Shown: positions 36,841 through 49,319 of the stretch, in pieces
Position numbering within the stretch: the stretch's first letter is position 1
Layout: each line of letters opens with the position of its first letter
NCBI GenBank assembly: GCA_034620365.1
Contig: JAQGEQ010000330.1
Location: 558,001 to 622,000 of the forward strand
Direction: 5' to 3'
Length of the DNA: 64,000 nt
From: Pegea sp. RAD2-039
Lineage: Eukaryota; Chordata; Thaliacea; Salpida; Salpidae
The notes under the pieces: generated by a model
Seen by the model: only the letters and a program-made list of their open reading frames with translations
Databases searched by the model: none
Told to the model about the DNA's origin: nothing
Translations under genes and position numbers: made by a program

Positions 36841-37775
36841 AATCATTTTGCTGGTTAACGTTTACTCAATTGGTTGTTGCAATTTATGCTCTAATAAAGC
36901 TATTTTAATGATTACTCTATTATTGAAATAGTGTGTAAGTTTGCAATAAATAATAAAGGTTTTACATTCAATTTTTTACTTTAAACTAAAGTTGGTATTG
37001 TTATGTTGTTGTTCTCGTAAAGCTTTTTTGTAAACTATTAAAAAAACTTTTTTATTCCTTAATTTTCGAACTTTGTATATTAAGTATTTGTTAACATCTT
37101 TTAATATTTTTCAAAAAGTTTTTGAAAGTATTTATATTATGTTAGTTGATAAGCACATACGAAATTGTGGTTACTTTTTAGTTACCATCTAAAGATTCGT
37201 TAAATCCTTATATGTTTGTAAAACTGATTATGTTTGTGTTTTGTTTTTATTATGAAAGTAAAACTACAGTTTTTAGTAATTATTGCAATTTTTATGAGAA
37301 AACCTATGTTTGAAATCTTAAAATCTATTTCCTTTCTTAAAATGCTTGTTGGAGATAAAAACAATAAACGTTATTATCCTCTTCATACTATAAATTTAGA
37401 AAAAGAAGTTTTTTAACATTTCATATTATCGACAATTACATCATCATAAATAAATCATCTTCTATAGCACTTGACTATTTCTTACCCAAATAGTTAGATC
37501 AAAATTAACAGATTGAGTTTTTTAAATAGTTTAAATTACTTTATAATTTTGTAACCTCAGAGGAACGGCAGAAAAACTAATATTTTCTTATCGGTTACTA
37601 CTCCATCATTTTTAAAACTTTACGATTAATATTCTTGTAAGCAAGTTGCTAGAGTGTTTTAAACTGTTCTGTTTAATACTTTTACATCAGATATATAACT
37701 GTATCTATTTCAGCTCTTGGTAATTCTAATTATCGAACCAAATATTAAGTTGCTATTTTAAATGGAACTCTTATT
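36841..37775 (+). repeat. Duplicated 3' flank of copy E
   Basis: Compared with C, D, F and G it lacks about 110 bases just after the stop, as does B. A 54-codon open frame at 37252-37416 (MKVKLQFLVII...) matches frames behind B, F and G. Marker CAGAGGAACGGCAG at 37558-37571. Homology to the other flanks ends near 37775, marking the right edge of the large inverted repeat. Confidence 0.55.
36893..36898 (+). terminator. Probable poly(A) signal of copy E
   Basis: AATAAA about 55 bases after the stop; closer than in D and G because of the ~110-base deletion in this flank. Confidence 0.5.
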
Positions 37776-39189
37776 ATCTTATTAGTAGAATTATTTTCAA
37801 CGAATCTTAACTGTTCAATCTCTTAAAGGTTTTTTTAAATTTGTTTCATGAGTTTCATCCATCAAAACAGATTTAATGAAAAATTTTATAAGAAGTTATT
37901 AATAAAAAAAAATCGTTGTTTAAAATGATGAAGGCAAATTAATTATTTAATAAAAATATTTGAAATTACTCATACTGATTTCAATCGAAAATTGTTCAAT
38001 GAAAAAATTGATTTTATTCAAATCCTAAGAATAATCGTTAAATTAAAGTAATTTTGTACAAACTACGAAGTCAACATCTATTGAACTGATAATGATTGTA
38101 TATTATGTGAGCACAACAAAGTTTAACAATTTATTTAAAGTAATATTGCAAAAACTATTAAAATTCTGATCACCTATTAAAAAAGGTTATTTTGTTGAGA
38201 AAGTCTTAAAGGTTGTATCAGTTGATGGAAGCAAGAAGATGACGAAAAATTTCTTTTGCTTTCATATAGCAACACGATGCAGTGACAAAAAATCAGAAAA
38301 TTTTAATTCATTAACCCAGTTTATTATTTTTGTTTCACTATCCTAATTTTTTCCAATCAAAGAGATTTTCTTATATTTATATATTATTAATTCATTAAAT
38401 CAAGTTATATAGTAATAATTTATCAGCAATTTGGAGTCAAATTAAGTTGCTAATGTTACATTTCACTGACTTTGTTAATCTAAGTTAATTAATCTCCAGT
38501 TGATTTATGATTTCATCAAATTTAATATATTACACAAAAATCTGCTGAAAAACTCTTTTCTTTTAAAATATATTTAGAATATCTAGATATTCATATAACG
38601 ATATCTAGAAGAATCTCTTCTAGAGTATATTCGTTTTTTATCGATCTTGTAACTGCTGATTACTGAAACTATGTTTTAACTCTAAAATCAACAAAACTAT
38701 TGAATTAGTAAGAATTCGGAAGCAATTTTCATTGAAAAACTAAAAAGATAACTGTTAACTACGTATATTTTTGCAGTTGGACGAGGATATGAGAATTATA
38801 TACTTTTATTATTTTCAGAGTTGACATCGAAACTTTAGTTTCTTGCAACTACACTCAAAAGTAGTTACTAATCTCTATATTAATCTGCTAATGAAATCCT
38901 ACTAAGAGATACTATTAACAACAAAAAATCTTAGATATCATAATAAAAATACTATAATATAATTAATAATTTTATATTAATATTATAATTAGTTATACTA
39001 TAATTACTAATCTTTAAATTGTGATCCATTAGTAAGAAACATTTATTTATACATTAGTTTCTTTTAAATTATAAGCCTCGTTATAAATTACTAATATAGT
39101 TAATTAAGTGATAAATACCTAAAACATTCTCATTTAAAATAGTTTGTATTTAAACATATAAAAGAAATGTAAACAAATCATAAAGAAAT
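37776..39189. other. AT-rich stretch outside the duplications
   Basis: No homology to other parts of the window noticed and no gene. A perfect small hairpin (CTAGAAGA, 3-base loop, TCTTCTAG) lies at 38605-38623. Confidence 0.45.
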
Positions 39190-41037
39190 AATATAAAATA
39201 TTTCTTTTATCACAAAGTTAAATGGTTTTAAAAAACCTTATTAAGAGCTTTCTAGTAAAAATTATAGACCTCATTCAAAAAATAGAACTGTACAAATATC
39301 GTTTTTTTGAAAGTTTTTTTTTTTTCAAACTAAATCTGGATTAAACTTTTTAAGATAGAGTTTTCAGCTTAATATTATATGTTTTTTACATTGTTTTGAT
39401 AAAGTAAGTTTAAATGATTAATATTTAAAAGAAACTTCTAGAAAATTAATACTTTTATGTAGCTTTAAAAGAAACAAAAAAGGAATGCAAGCTGCACTAA
39501 CATAGCCTCTTAAGAAGTTGAGATTTGTAGTTACTCAATATTGCTGAAAAATTTTAATGCACAACAAATATTACTAGCAAAGCAGTAAAAGCATCAAAAT
39601 AATAATTGACAAGTTACAAAATCCAAACTGCAGAAACTTCTAGAACTTTGATCCTGTCATCATAATTTACGTGCAAATATTTTTATCTTTCTAACTTTTC
39701 TTTCAAAGTTATAATATCTACAAACTTTTTCGGAGATCAATAAATAAATTTTATAAATTAAGCATATATATATATATCTTGTTAAAAATACTTAAGTAAA
39801 TATGCTTGGTAACGTCAACTGTGTTGTACAATTTGCTCAAAAGGAGTGCTTTATTATCTTTTGCTTCTTCTACTTGGTTGTAGGCTTAATGTCAATGAAA
39901 GGTTACAATTGGTGCTACATAATCCTGAAGTATTAACGATGTCTTGTAAATATTTTCTAGCTTGCTTAATTTTATGAAAATTTGCTTTTATTTAATATTT
40001 CAAAGTTTTAAAATAATTGTTCGAAACGATTTTTTTAAAGTTTTTCATATATGGAGTTTTGATAACAGATTTTGAAAACTATGCAAAATAAAATATTTTG
40101 CTAAATGCTCTTGGCTGTTAAACAATTATTATTATGTAAAACTATTAGATTTTAAATGAAATTTTGTTAGTTTATATTGGCTTATCGGTTATAAAATTTG
40201 TATACATTTTAATGGTATTTAAATAAATTGTTAATTTTCTTTAGTTGAGCTTTTCATGTTACACTTTTTCTGTTCACATTTTCATTTATTTTCTGTATAT
40301 TAAGTAAGTCTAAATCCACTCTTGAATTTAAAGCAAAATGTTCAACGAGTTTTATAATATATCTATTATCATTACATTGATATAAAATTCATTAAAAATT
40401 ATTTAGAAATTTTTAAATGCATTTTCTGAATTAATTGTTGCTCTCTATCTATGTATCATAAAATAAAATTTTATTGAAGTGTTAACACTTAAACGTTGGA
40501 TAAAAGTGTTTAAAATTTTGTTTTTAAAATCTTTAGAATTAAAGTTTAATGTGTTTTTCTTTGTTTGAACTGTTTTAATTGTTTTCTTTATCCAATACAT
40601 TATAGTATTTAGTTTCAAAATTATTATATTTAGTTTCAAAATTCATTTTAATGTTTCGTATTATATTATTTTCTAATATAGTTTAAGACTTGCTTTAAAA
40701 GCAAAAGATCTTTTGCTCTGATAAATTCTACGTGTAAAACAATAATGTCTTTCCAATAAACGTCAATATTTTTTTATTTCAATATTGAAATATATATAAC
40801 GATTTTTTAATTAACTGCAAGAATTATCTTTACTTTATAAAAGCAGAGAGAAGAATTTTTTTTGGTTTACTGTTAAATTTAAATACAAACTTTTTGAATA
40901 TATCACTTTAAAATATTGAAAAAAATCATTTTGGTTAACTATGTATTATTTAATTAGCATTTTTTATGTTTGAATAGACGTTTTAATAATAAGAATCGTA
41001 TGTTTAAATTTAGATTATTAAGTAAATAACGAATTAA
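39190..41037 (+). promoter_or_regulatory. 5' flank of family-2 copy I
   Basis: The first ~290 bases match the far end of the F flank (56040-56345) in reverse. TGCAAGCTGCACTAACAT lies near 39486. GGTAACGTCA is at 39808-39817. Near 40700-40760 is the family-2 version of the GC-richer block (TTTTGCTCTGATAAATTC). Acceptor TTTAG, AG at 41012-41013. Confidence 0.5.
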
Positions 41038-41513
<476 letters not shown>

Positions 41514-42274
41514 ATCATTTTTAATAATGGATGATTTTAAGCAAAAACATTATATTGCTTTTTAATTGAATTAGTTAGAATAAATATAATGATGTGAATA
41601 AATATAATTACAAAATAAATAATTACATAGACATCAATAGCTACTAGATAGTGAGAATTTAATAGTCATATAACTGGAATACAACATCTCAATAAAAAGA
41701 TTTATAAATCACTTTTGCTTCATCACCTTCTAAGTTCTTTAAATGACTTTAATTAATTCCTTAAATAGAAATAATAGTTTCTGATACAATTCAAGATGCT
41801 GGATTGGATCAGAAACACTAAGCTTGATTTTTAGTTGTTTAATTTGATGGTACAAATGGAGCTAGTGTGACCTTACCACTGGCTGCAGTAGCCGCTTTGC
41901 ACAGTTTCCCTAAGTTATTTGGAGGGTTATATAGGCTTGTTTAAGTTTTGAGTTTGTGGTTTACTCAAAAAATTGTTTAAAAATAAATTGATTTTGGTAA
42001 TATGAGTTTTGTTCATTGTTTTCTTAACATTATTTGTTATCAATTTATTTCTAGATTTCGCTTTCTTAGTGGTTGTTATTATTAGTAGTTGATAAAATGA
42101 AATATTAAAAAGCATTTATTTTTAAAGATGACGTCATCACTTCCTCTCAAAACAACAACAGCCTCGGGGCATTGAGTCAGGTTTTATCACAATCGAATAT
42201 TAACTCAAAATTTAGTTTTATTCATTTTTCTACTAGAAACATAAAGATGAAAAAACCTGTTTTATTAGAAAAAA
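41514..42274 (+). repeat. Family-2 3' flank with GC-richer conserved block (copy 1)
   Basis: 41770-42110 matches 57320-57640 in reverse. Its core (41845-41945) is GC-richer than anything around it and stays open in one frame in both copies: DGTNGASVTLPLAAVAAL here, DGADGATVTFSLDAVTAL in the other. Origin unknown: a decayed coding piece or a structured element. Confidence 0.45.
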
Positions 42275-44795
42275 TTAATCACTGAAACCAATTAACAATT
42301 TAGTGGACTTCATATAACTTTTTATCCCGAAATTTTGATGCAGTTTCTTATATTTAAATATATATAAATTGAGTCCTTCAACAATCATGCATTTTAAAAA
42401 TCAGTCAACATTTAAACAACTCCTAACTAACTGAATTATGTCATCAGTATTTGTTGAAACAATCTCATTTGAAAATGGTTGAAAAAAAATACTAATGTTT
42501 TGTTAATGAAACATCCCCTTTATAACAACTTTGCCATGAAATTCATAATGTGAGTTAGCAACATAAAAAGCTGACAACAAAATCGGTATCAACGACTTGC
42601 TTCGTTGTCACATGATTGCTGGTCATCTGGTTGTTAGAAAATCAAACCGACAGCAGATGCAAAGCTTGTAAGTGAATGTTATTAATATTCGGCCATTCAT
42701 ACAAGAGATTTGATAAGTGCAAGTTTTTTCAAGTAAAGTTTTTTTGCAATTTTTTTCAATGTTTTTCAAAGAATTTTTCAAATAAATTAAAAAAAGACAA
42801 AAATTAAAATTAAAAAAAATGATAGGAAATTCTGGATGTGCATTTCGAAAAAAAACTTTGAAATTTAAAAACTTAAATTAGTAATACAAATTTGAAGTAA
42901 ATATTTTTGTTTAAATGATTTAAATCTAAATATACAAATTCAAATTGAAAACTTGATACTACGATGAAAGACTGTTTAAAAATTATTTTTCCGAATGGTG
43001 TCATCATGGAGTCATTTTGGTTTTTATTGGTATTAGTTACTATACATATTTGTTTTTATTATTTATTCTTTACAATCAGTACTACTTAGTATGATCAATG
43101 AAACAATTTAACTATTTAATTTTTGGTTCGAGAATTAGGATCACCGAAAATATTTCAGTCGCTCAAAATGATCAACACAAGATTAGCAACAATCTGACGT
43201 ATATGTAATAGAAAAAGTCAGTTTGAAAAAATCCTACTTAATTAATTTTAGTTAGCCACACAAAAAGCTGACTGGTATCACAGAAATGCTTCGTTGTCAT
43301 ATGATTGCTGGTCTTTGGCTGTTATAGAACCGACAGCAGGTGCAATGCTTGCAATTGAATGTTATGAATATTTGACCCGCTATAATCTGCACTTTATAGC
43401 AAGAAACACAATATAGTACAGATTACATCGGGACGAATTGTGACAATTGTACTGAAAGAAAATTTGGATTTTATATGCAGTGTATTCAGTTTAATGTTTG
43501 TGGTTATCTAGCTGTTAGAGAATCGATGGTTCCATAAAAATGAATTTAAATTTCTACATGTTGCCTACATTTTCTAAAAAAATAGAAATTTAGTTTTTCC
43601 ATAACCAATGGGAACAGTAATTACTAATCATTAAATTGTTTTCAGGTTACCAAGTACTAACTAATTAGGATAATTTAAAAATAAAAAAAATAAGAAGGAA
43701 AAATAAAAACAAAAATAAATTCATAATTTCTTATTCTTATCACCTTTTGTAAAAGAAATAAGATTGTCAATAAATCTTAAACTAAAAATAAAACTTATTA
43801 AAAGTTATTCTTATTTTGTTTGAAAACTAAATGATGAGGACATTCTAGAATGAAAATTATAGGAAATAGCTTAAAGTTTGAATATTAAGTAAGAAAACTT
43901 TACAAAAATACATTGGTCGATTACATTTAAGTAGAACCAAGAGATTTGATAAGCGCAAGTTTTTTCACACTGTTTTTTAAGGTGTTTTCAAATCAATTAT
44001 CTTCAGTTATTGTGAATATTACTCTGCTATCAGATATAATTTTCACTTTCTTATAGTATTTTATCTTCACAGTTTTAAATTAAAAATAAATACTTAAAAG
44101 AAATCTGTTTTATATATTTGAATACTTTCTAATATCAATAAATAAAGTAAAGTTCAGTTTATATTTCTATCTATTATTGCAAATTTTACTAAATGTACAA
44201 TGACACATTATCTAATAAATTTGTCAACTTTATAATTTACATTTTTACACAATTAATTATTAAATTAAATATTAGTTAAATAACTTTTTTAGGAGTTTTA
44301 CTACTTCTATAATAACAAAACTGTTAGAGGGCACAATGAACGTTGCTGCTATTTTTAGAGAATAAAGTAGTGATCATGATTTAAAGTGGAAATAATTAAC
44401 AAATATGAATCACTAAGATTATTTATACTAAGATTAAAAATTGCTTAAAAATTTGGACTTAATTTTAATTTTTAATATTTGACTTATTTTGAGTATTTTG
44501 TGGTATTAGCACCTTTAAACATTTGTTTTAATTGTTTATAGTTTACAATTAATTTCAAATTCTTTATTCTAAAACAAATGATGTTTTATAAGACTATTTC
44601 AACTAAGGAACAATCTTTTTCTAGTTATAATCAGTTACTACATCAGTGGTTTGTTTAGACAATTTTATTTCTTATCATTTGAAATAAATCAATTTGGCTT
44701 CACCTTATTTATAGCCTATATTAGCTGGCACAAGTCAACTAGCTTACTAATAGTGATGTGCCTCATGAATTAGAGTAGTCGTCTACAGATGCCTG
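42275..44795 (+). repeat. Segmental repeat R1, copy 2
   Basis: Direct duplicate of 6715-8515. It carries an insertion at about 42740-43250 made of the family-2 3'-flank block (compare 16380-16660). It has a single P block (43385-43570) and a single Q block (43850-44000). LINE-derived codons at about 43991-44040 correspond to 8126-8179. Confidence 0.6.
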
Positions 44796-45245
44796 ACAGC
44801 AAGTAATTTTCATCAATTTTGAAACCCAGAACATTTAACACTAAATAGCAGTATTAAAAATGTAGTTAATAAAAGTAGTTTGTATGCAAGTAGCAATAAT
44901 CAACAAATATGAAAGATTGATTTTATAGTAAAAGAAAAAAGATTTCAATAATTGATAAAATTATTATAATGATTATTTAAATTTATTTTTTTCTTAATAT
45001 ATTTGATATCTTTTATTTATTGTCATTTGAAAAAACTCATTTCAATTTCACCTCATTTATAGTCAATAAAAGCTAGCATCAAGATATAATTTACTGATAA
45101 AAATATTATCCTTAATTTGCTATTTGTGTTATATTAATCATTACATTTTTACATATTAGTTTTAAATAAATCACTTTTATTAGTTTGTTTGATTTATCTA
45201 CAGTAGTTTAGGAAAATTAAATTCCATCTATTAAGATATTAGTAA
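44796..45245. other. AT-rich stretch, nothing recognised
   Basis: From the end of R1 copy 2 to the first recognisable codons of K. No flank elements of either family seen, so K has lost its promoter side. Confidence 0.45.
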
Positions 45246-45524
45246 GATATTAGCAAGACTACAAAAGCAGTCAAAAAAAAAACCAGACTTGTGAATGAAA
45301 ATAAATCTTCTTTCACGAACAAGAATAAATTCATGAACAAGAATGAATGCATAGTTTGTAAAAAATATTTAAAATCCAAATCTAAAGTTATAATTCACGA
45401 AAGAACTCATAGTGGTGAGAAGCCATATGAATATACTGCTTGTGGAAGAAAGTTTAGTAGAAATTCAAATCGTTTAACTCATGAAAGAATTTGCAAATGT
45501 GAAATAGAATATGTTGATCTGTAA
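45246..45524 (+). pseudogene. Two-finger remnant (family 2, copy K)
   Basis: The open frame starts in the middle of the family-2 N-terminus (DISKTTKAVKKKTRL); the first ~70 residues and the start are missing. KNKFMNKNEC shows a small in-frame duplication before finger 1. Finger 1 (CIVCKKYLKSKSKVIIH) keeps its ligands. Finger 2 reads YEYTAC (first Cys lost) and HERIC (last His replaced by Cys). The end is KCEIEYVDL. An in-frame ATG before finger 1 exists, but a functional product is unlikely. Confidence 0.65.
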
Positions 45525-46414
45525 ATGTAAGACCTTTTGGAAAACCTGTATATTATGTAGGATTATTATTTAGGATAGAGTTTTAATTTTATGAATTTTC
45601 AAAGGTCTTACAAAATAAGTTTAAATGATTAATAATTATAAGAAAATACTAGAGTTTAGAATGTAATGCACAACAAATATTAATTGCAAAGCAGTAAAAT
45701 CATCAAAATAATAATCGACAAGCTACAAAATCCAAACTGCAGAAACTTCTAAAACTTTGATTCTGTCATCATAATTTACGTGCAAATATTTTTATGTTTC
45801 TAACATTGCTTTCAAAATTATGATTTCTACAAACTAATTTGAAGATCAATAAATCACTTTTATAAATTAATCATATATATATCTTGTTAAATATACTTAA
45901 ACAGAATATGCTTGGTAACGTCAACTGTGTTGTATAAATTTCTCAAAGGGAGTGCTTTATTATCTTTTGCATCTTCTAGTTGATTGTAGGCTTAATGTGG
46001 ATAAAATATTACAATTGGTGTTACATGATCCTGAATTGTTTTCGAATTCATGTAATATTTTCTAGCTTGCTTAATTTTATGAAAAATTGCTTTTCTTTAC
46101 TATTTTAAAGTTTTAAAAGTTTGAAAAGCTAAGAACATTTTGTTTTTATAAAGTTCATTTTAAATACTATTATGTATGTGAAACATGATAAATTTATGGT
46201 TTAGCCTTCTAGAAAACCTTTGTTTAAACGTGAATGGTTTACTGTTGCAATTAGTATACAAACTTTATCACATGAAATAAATTAATAAGGAATATAACTT
46301 TTTATGAAAATCTTTAAATTAACTATGTATTGTTTCATTAGTATTTCTTTAAATTTGTAATAAACGTTTTAATAAAAACAATTTTTTCTTTAAATTTAGA
46401 TTATTAAGTAAACA
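45525..46414 (+). promoter_or_regulatory. 5' flank of family-2 copy J
   Basis: Shortened version of the family-2 flank, joined directly behind K. GGTAACGTCA lies at 45914-45923, only about 500 bases from the ATG because the middle of the flank is deleted. Acceptor TTTTTTCTTTAAATTTAG, AG at 46398-46399. Confidence 0.55.
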
Positions 46415-47119
46415 ATGAATTTGTTGAACGACAAAAAACTAAATCGAAAAAGAAAACTTTCATTGGATGATAGTAAGAACAGTTTTACAAAGAAAACTGC
46501 AGAAGAGACTAATTTGCAAAACTCTTCTAGTAGAGCTTATAGCAAGCATAAGAATCACGTTGATCAAATTAGTTTAAATAGTATAAAAGAAGATACACCA
46601 AGTACAAGTTACTTATATGAAGAAGTTAGTAAGGCTGCAAAAGCAGACCAAGAAAAAGAAACCACACTTGAAAATAACAATAAATCTTCTTTGGAAAACA
46701 AGAATGAATGCTTGGTTTGTAACAAACATTTTACATCCAAATCTAAGCTTGTCATCCACAAAAGAACTCATACTGGTGTAAAGCCATATAAATGTCTTGA
46801 ATGTGGAAAAAGTTTTAGTAAAAAATCAATTCTTTTAACTCATCAAAAAATTCATACCGATAAGAAGTCATATGATTGTATTGTTTGTGGGAAACAAATT
46901 AGTCAAAAATCTACTCTTTCAACTCATGAAAAAACTCATAGTGATAAGAAGCAATCTGCTGGTATGGTTTGTGGAAAACAATTTAGTCAAAAATCTACTA
47001 TTTCAACTCATGAAGAAACTCAAACAGCTGAAAAGTCATATAAATGTTTTGTTTGTGGAAAAAAATTTAATGAAAAATCTGACTTTTTAACTCATGCAGA
47101 AAATCATGTCTATGAGTAG
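46415..47119 (+). CDS. C2H2 zinc-finger protein, 5 finger units (family 2, copy J)
   Basis: 234 residues, the only family-2 copy with intact acceptor, ATG and frame. N-terminus 1-96 with RKRKLS at 11-16 and SLDDSKNSF, the same length and register as family 1. Finger 1 (97-124, CLVCNKHFTSKSKLVIH) and finger 2 (CLECGKSF) are canonical. Finger 3 has Ile for the core Phe (GKQISQ). Finger 4 lacks its first Cys (SAGMVC) and last His (HEETQ). Finger 5 has two His (THAENH). The linkers TDKKS, SDKKQ and TAEKS depart from TGEKP, which would weaken cooperative DNA contact. A TAG follows where H also stops, with finger-like sequence beyond, so even this copy is shortened. Possibly functional with two to four fingers. 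Confidence 0.65.
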   Translation: MNLLNDKKLNRKRKLSLDDSKNSFTKKTAEETNLQNSSSRAYSKHKNHVDQISLNSIKEDTPSTSYLYEEVSKAAKADQEKETTLENNNKSSLENKNECLVCNKHFTSKSKLVIHKRTHTGVKPYKCLECGKSFSKKSILLTHQKIHTDKKSYDCIVCGKQISQKSTLSTHEKTHSDKKQSAGMVCGKQFSQKSTISTHEETQTAEKSYKCFVCGKKFNEKSDFLTHAENHVYE

Positions 47120-48654
47120 TCATATAAATGTAATTTTTGTGGAAGATCTTTTTTTAATTTCCAATCTTTTGACGCCATGAAAGATTCTGCAATTGTGAGA
47201 AAGAATCTGTTAATCTGCAAATGTAAGATCCTTTGGAAAACCCGTAATATGATAGTTTTTATGATTATTTGGTTTTCATTCTCAAATTTTAAAGTTTGAA
47301 ACTATCTATTTTGTTGCGTTATTGTAAACTCTTCTATTTTTTCGCTTATCTACGTAAATTTTATTTACTAAATAAATGCTATGCAAACTGATGCTGGTTT
47401 TTATTCTTTAGTTAAAAATTCGTTAAAAATGTTTTAATGTTTAGATTTAAATTTAAGATTTAAACAGACCACATGTAGTCCATAATCTTCTACTGCTAAA
47501 GTGAAGAAATGTATTTCTGATAAGTTTGTTAATAAAAATCCTTAATAAGTTTGAATACTTTTCAACTTTTTAACTAAACTAAGAAAACTTTACAAAAATA
47601 GCTTGGTCGATTACATTTAAGTAGAACCAAGAGATTTGATAAGCACAAGTTTTTTTTTACATTTTTTAATGTGTTTTCAAATCAGTATTCAAATAAATTT
47701 TTTTAAACAAGATAAAGAAATCAATTTCAAAGCTAGAAAGTTCTGGAAGTGCAATTCGAAAAATACTCTATGAAATATTTATGGAATATCAAAACTTAAA
47801 TTAGTAATTCAAATTTGAAGTAAATATTTTTGTTTAATTGATTTAAACCTAAATATGCAAACTCAAATTGAAAACTTGATACTACGATGAAAAATTGTTT
47901 AAAAATTATGTTTTCGAATGGTGACATCCTGGAATTGTTTTGTTTTTTTGTTGGTATTACCAACTTTACATATTTTAATTTATCTTTCATTATTTACAAT
48001 TAGTTATATTTAACATTATTTGTTGTGCTTAATATGATCATTGAAACAATTTAACTTGTTTTTCTTGTTTCAAATACTTTATTCTAAAACAAATATTATT
48101 TCATAAGATTATTCTACCTTTGGAACATATTCCTTATGGTTACTTCAGTGCTTTGCTTAAACAATTTAAATTTTTATCATTTGAGAAAAATCAATTTCAG
48201 TTTACCTCATTGATAATCAATCAAGCATAACTTTATTCTCTGGTTCCACCACAAGTTGGTTACTGTTATCAAGCAAGGTAGGTATTTTCGACCTCTCCTT
48301 AATCTTTTAACTAATAATTGTATTACATGACATGTTTTAAAAAATTATTTTAAACATTCTTGACATACCAAAAAGTAAAAGTTTTTAAATAATCATCTAC
48401 TTTAAACCAATTGAAGGTTTGTATTCTTCTAATACCATTTGGAAAGATCTCTTAACATAAATTTTTAACTAAATCAAAATAAATGAAAAGTGAAATATTG
48501 ATTCTGATGTGATTTGTTTTTTGGATTATCTTGCTCTGCTATTCTTATATAAATTAATGCCAAGAATTTGCTTGATTGGGGTTTTAAGTACTTTAACTAG
48601 GTCATGTTGAAACAAATTTATGTTATCCTCCCTAATAACATTTATTCACTTAAA
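47120..48654 (+). repeat. Family-2 3' flank with LINE debris (copy 2)
   Basis: Matches 15757-17300. A decayed sixth finger follows the stop of J. LINE codons on the minus strand at about 48228-48315 (LLDNSNQLV-type, TGG for ATG) correspond to those at 16868-16966. Confidence 0.55.
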
Positions 48655-49319
48655 AATGTATCTGCTAACAATGATATTACTTTACTAATTCGAAAACTGC
48701 TTTAAGTTTTATTACAATTATCCTTTGAAGCTGGCTAATAATGGTTAGTAACTCTAAAAAGCCTTTTCATTTTATAATTCAAAATTTTATTTCACTTTTT
48801 TGAAAATAATTCACAAAATTTTTTATGTCTTAAGAGGATTGCAAAAACCAGGATTGCAAAAAAAAGGATTGTAAGAACCACTGCTCATTTTGAACAAAAG
48901 CTAATTTTTAATTTTATTGTCTAAAATAAATTTTATTGATAGACATTGTTACGATGATATAAAGCTCTTTTTTTAGAAACTTTTTTATATTACTTTCATT
49001 CATTTGCTGATAAAAGGTTTAAGTATCCACAGTAAACAAATCAATGAAAAAGTTACTTCTAAGTTTTTTTTATCAATTCTTTTTCATCTCTACTTATAAT
49101 TTTTTACTACGATTATGTTAATCAATCTTTATTCTTTCAATTTTGAAAAATTTCATTCAACCTGTGAATCTCAGATCACAGTTCCTGATATAACTTTTGT
49201 CAGAAACTTCAGACGACGAGATAAAGGCGACTCAACTAACTTCTTTTTGAAATGTATATTATTTTGTTGTATTTTTAACACGTTTTATTTGTACAAATAC
49301 AAGTAAAGTAGAAATTGAT
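48655..49319 (+). repeat. Tandem partial copy of the family-1 3' flank
   Basis: Repeats 50336-50960, including the start of the ~90-codon ORF block, then joins block X. The open part at 49115-49306 (ESQITVPDITFVRNF, RRRDKGDST) is copy 3 of that ORF. Its first third is damaged. Confidence 0.55.

Noticed and set aside
38605-38623. Perfect 8-base hairpin
   Set aside because: An isolated small palindrome with no nearby gene or second copy. Expected by chance in AT-rich DNA.
40445-40639. 64-codon minus-strand frame in the flank of I
   Set aside because: Falls in the same promoter block as 1421-1690 and is not conserved as a protein in other copies.
43120-43145. GGTTCGAGAAT resembling a tRNA B-box
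   Set aside because: No A-box, acceptor stem or anticodon arm could be built around it.
47796-47990. 64-codon minus-strand frame in the 3' flank of J
   Set aside because: The matching segments at 16460-16660 and 42880-43080 are not open in the same way. Duplicated non-coding DNA.
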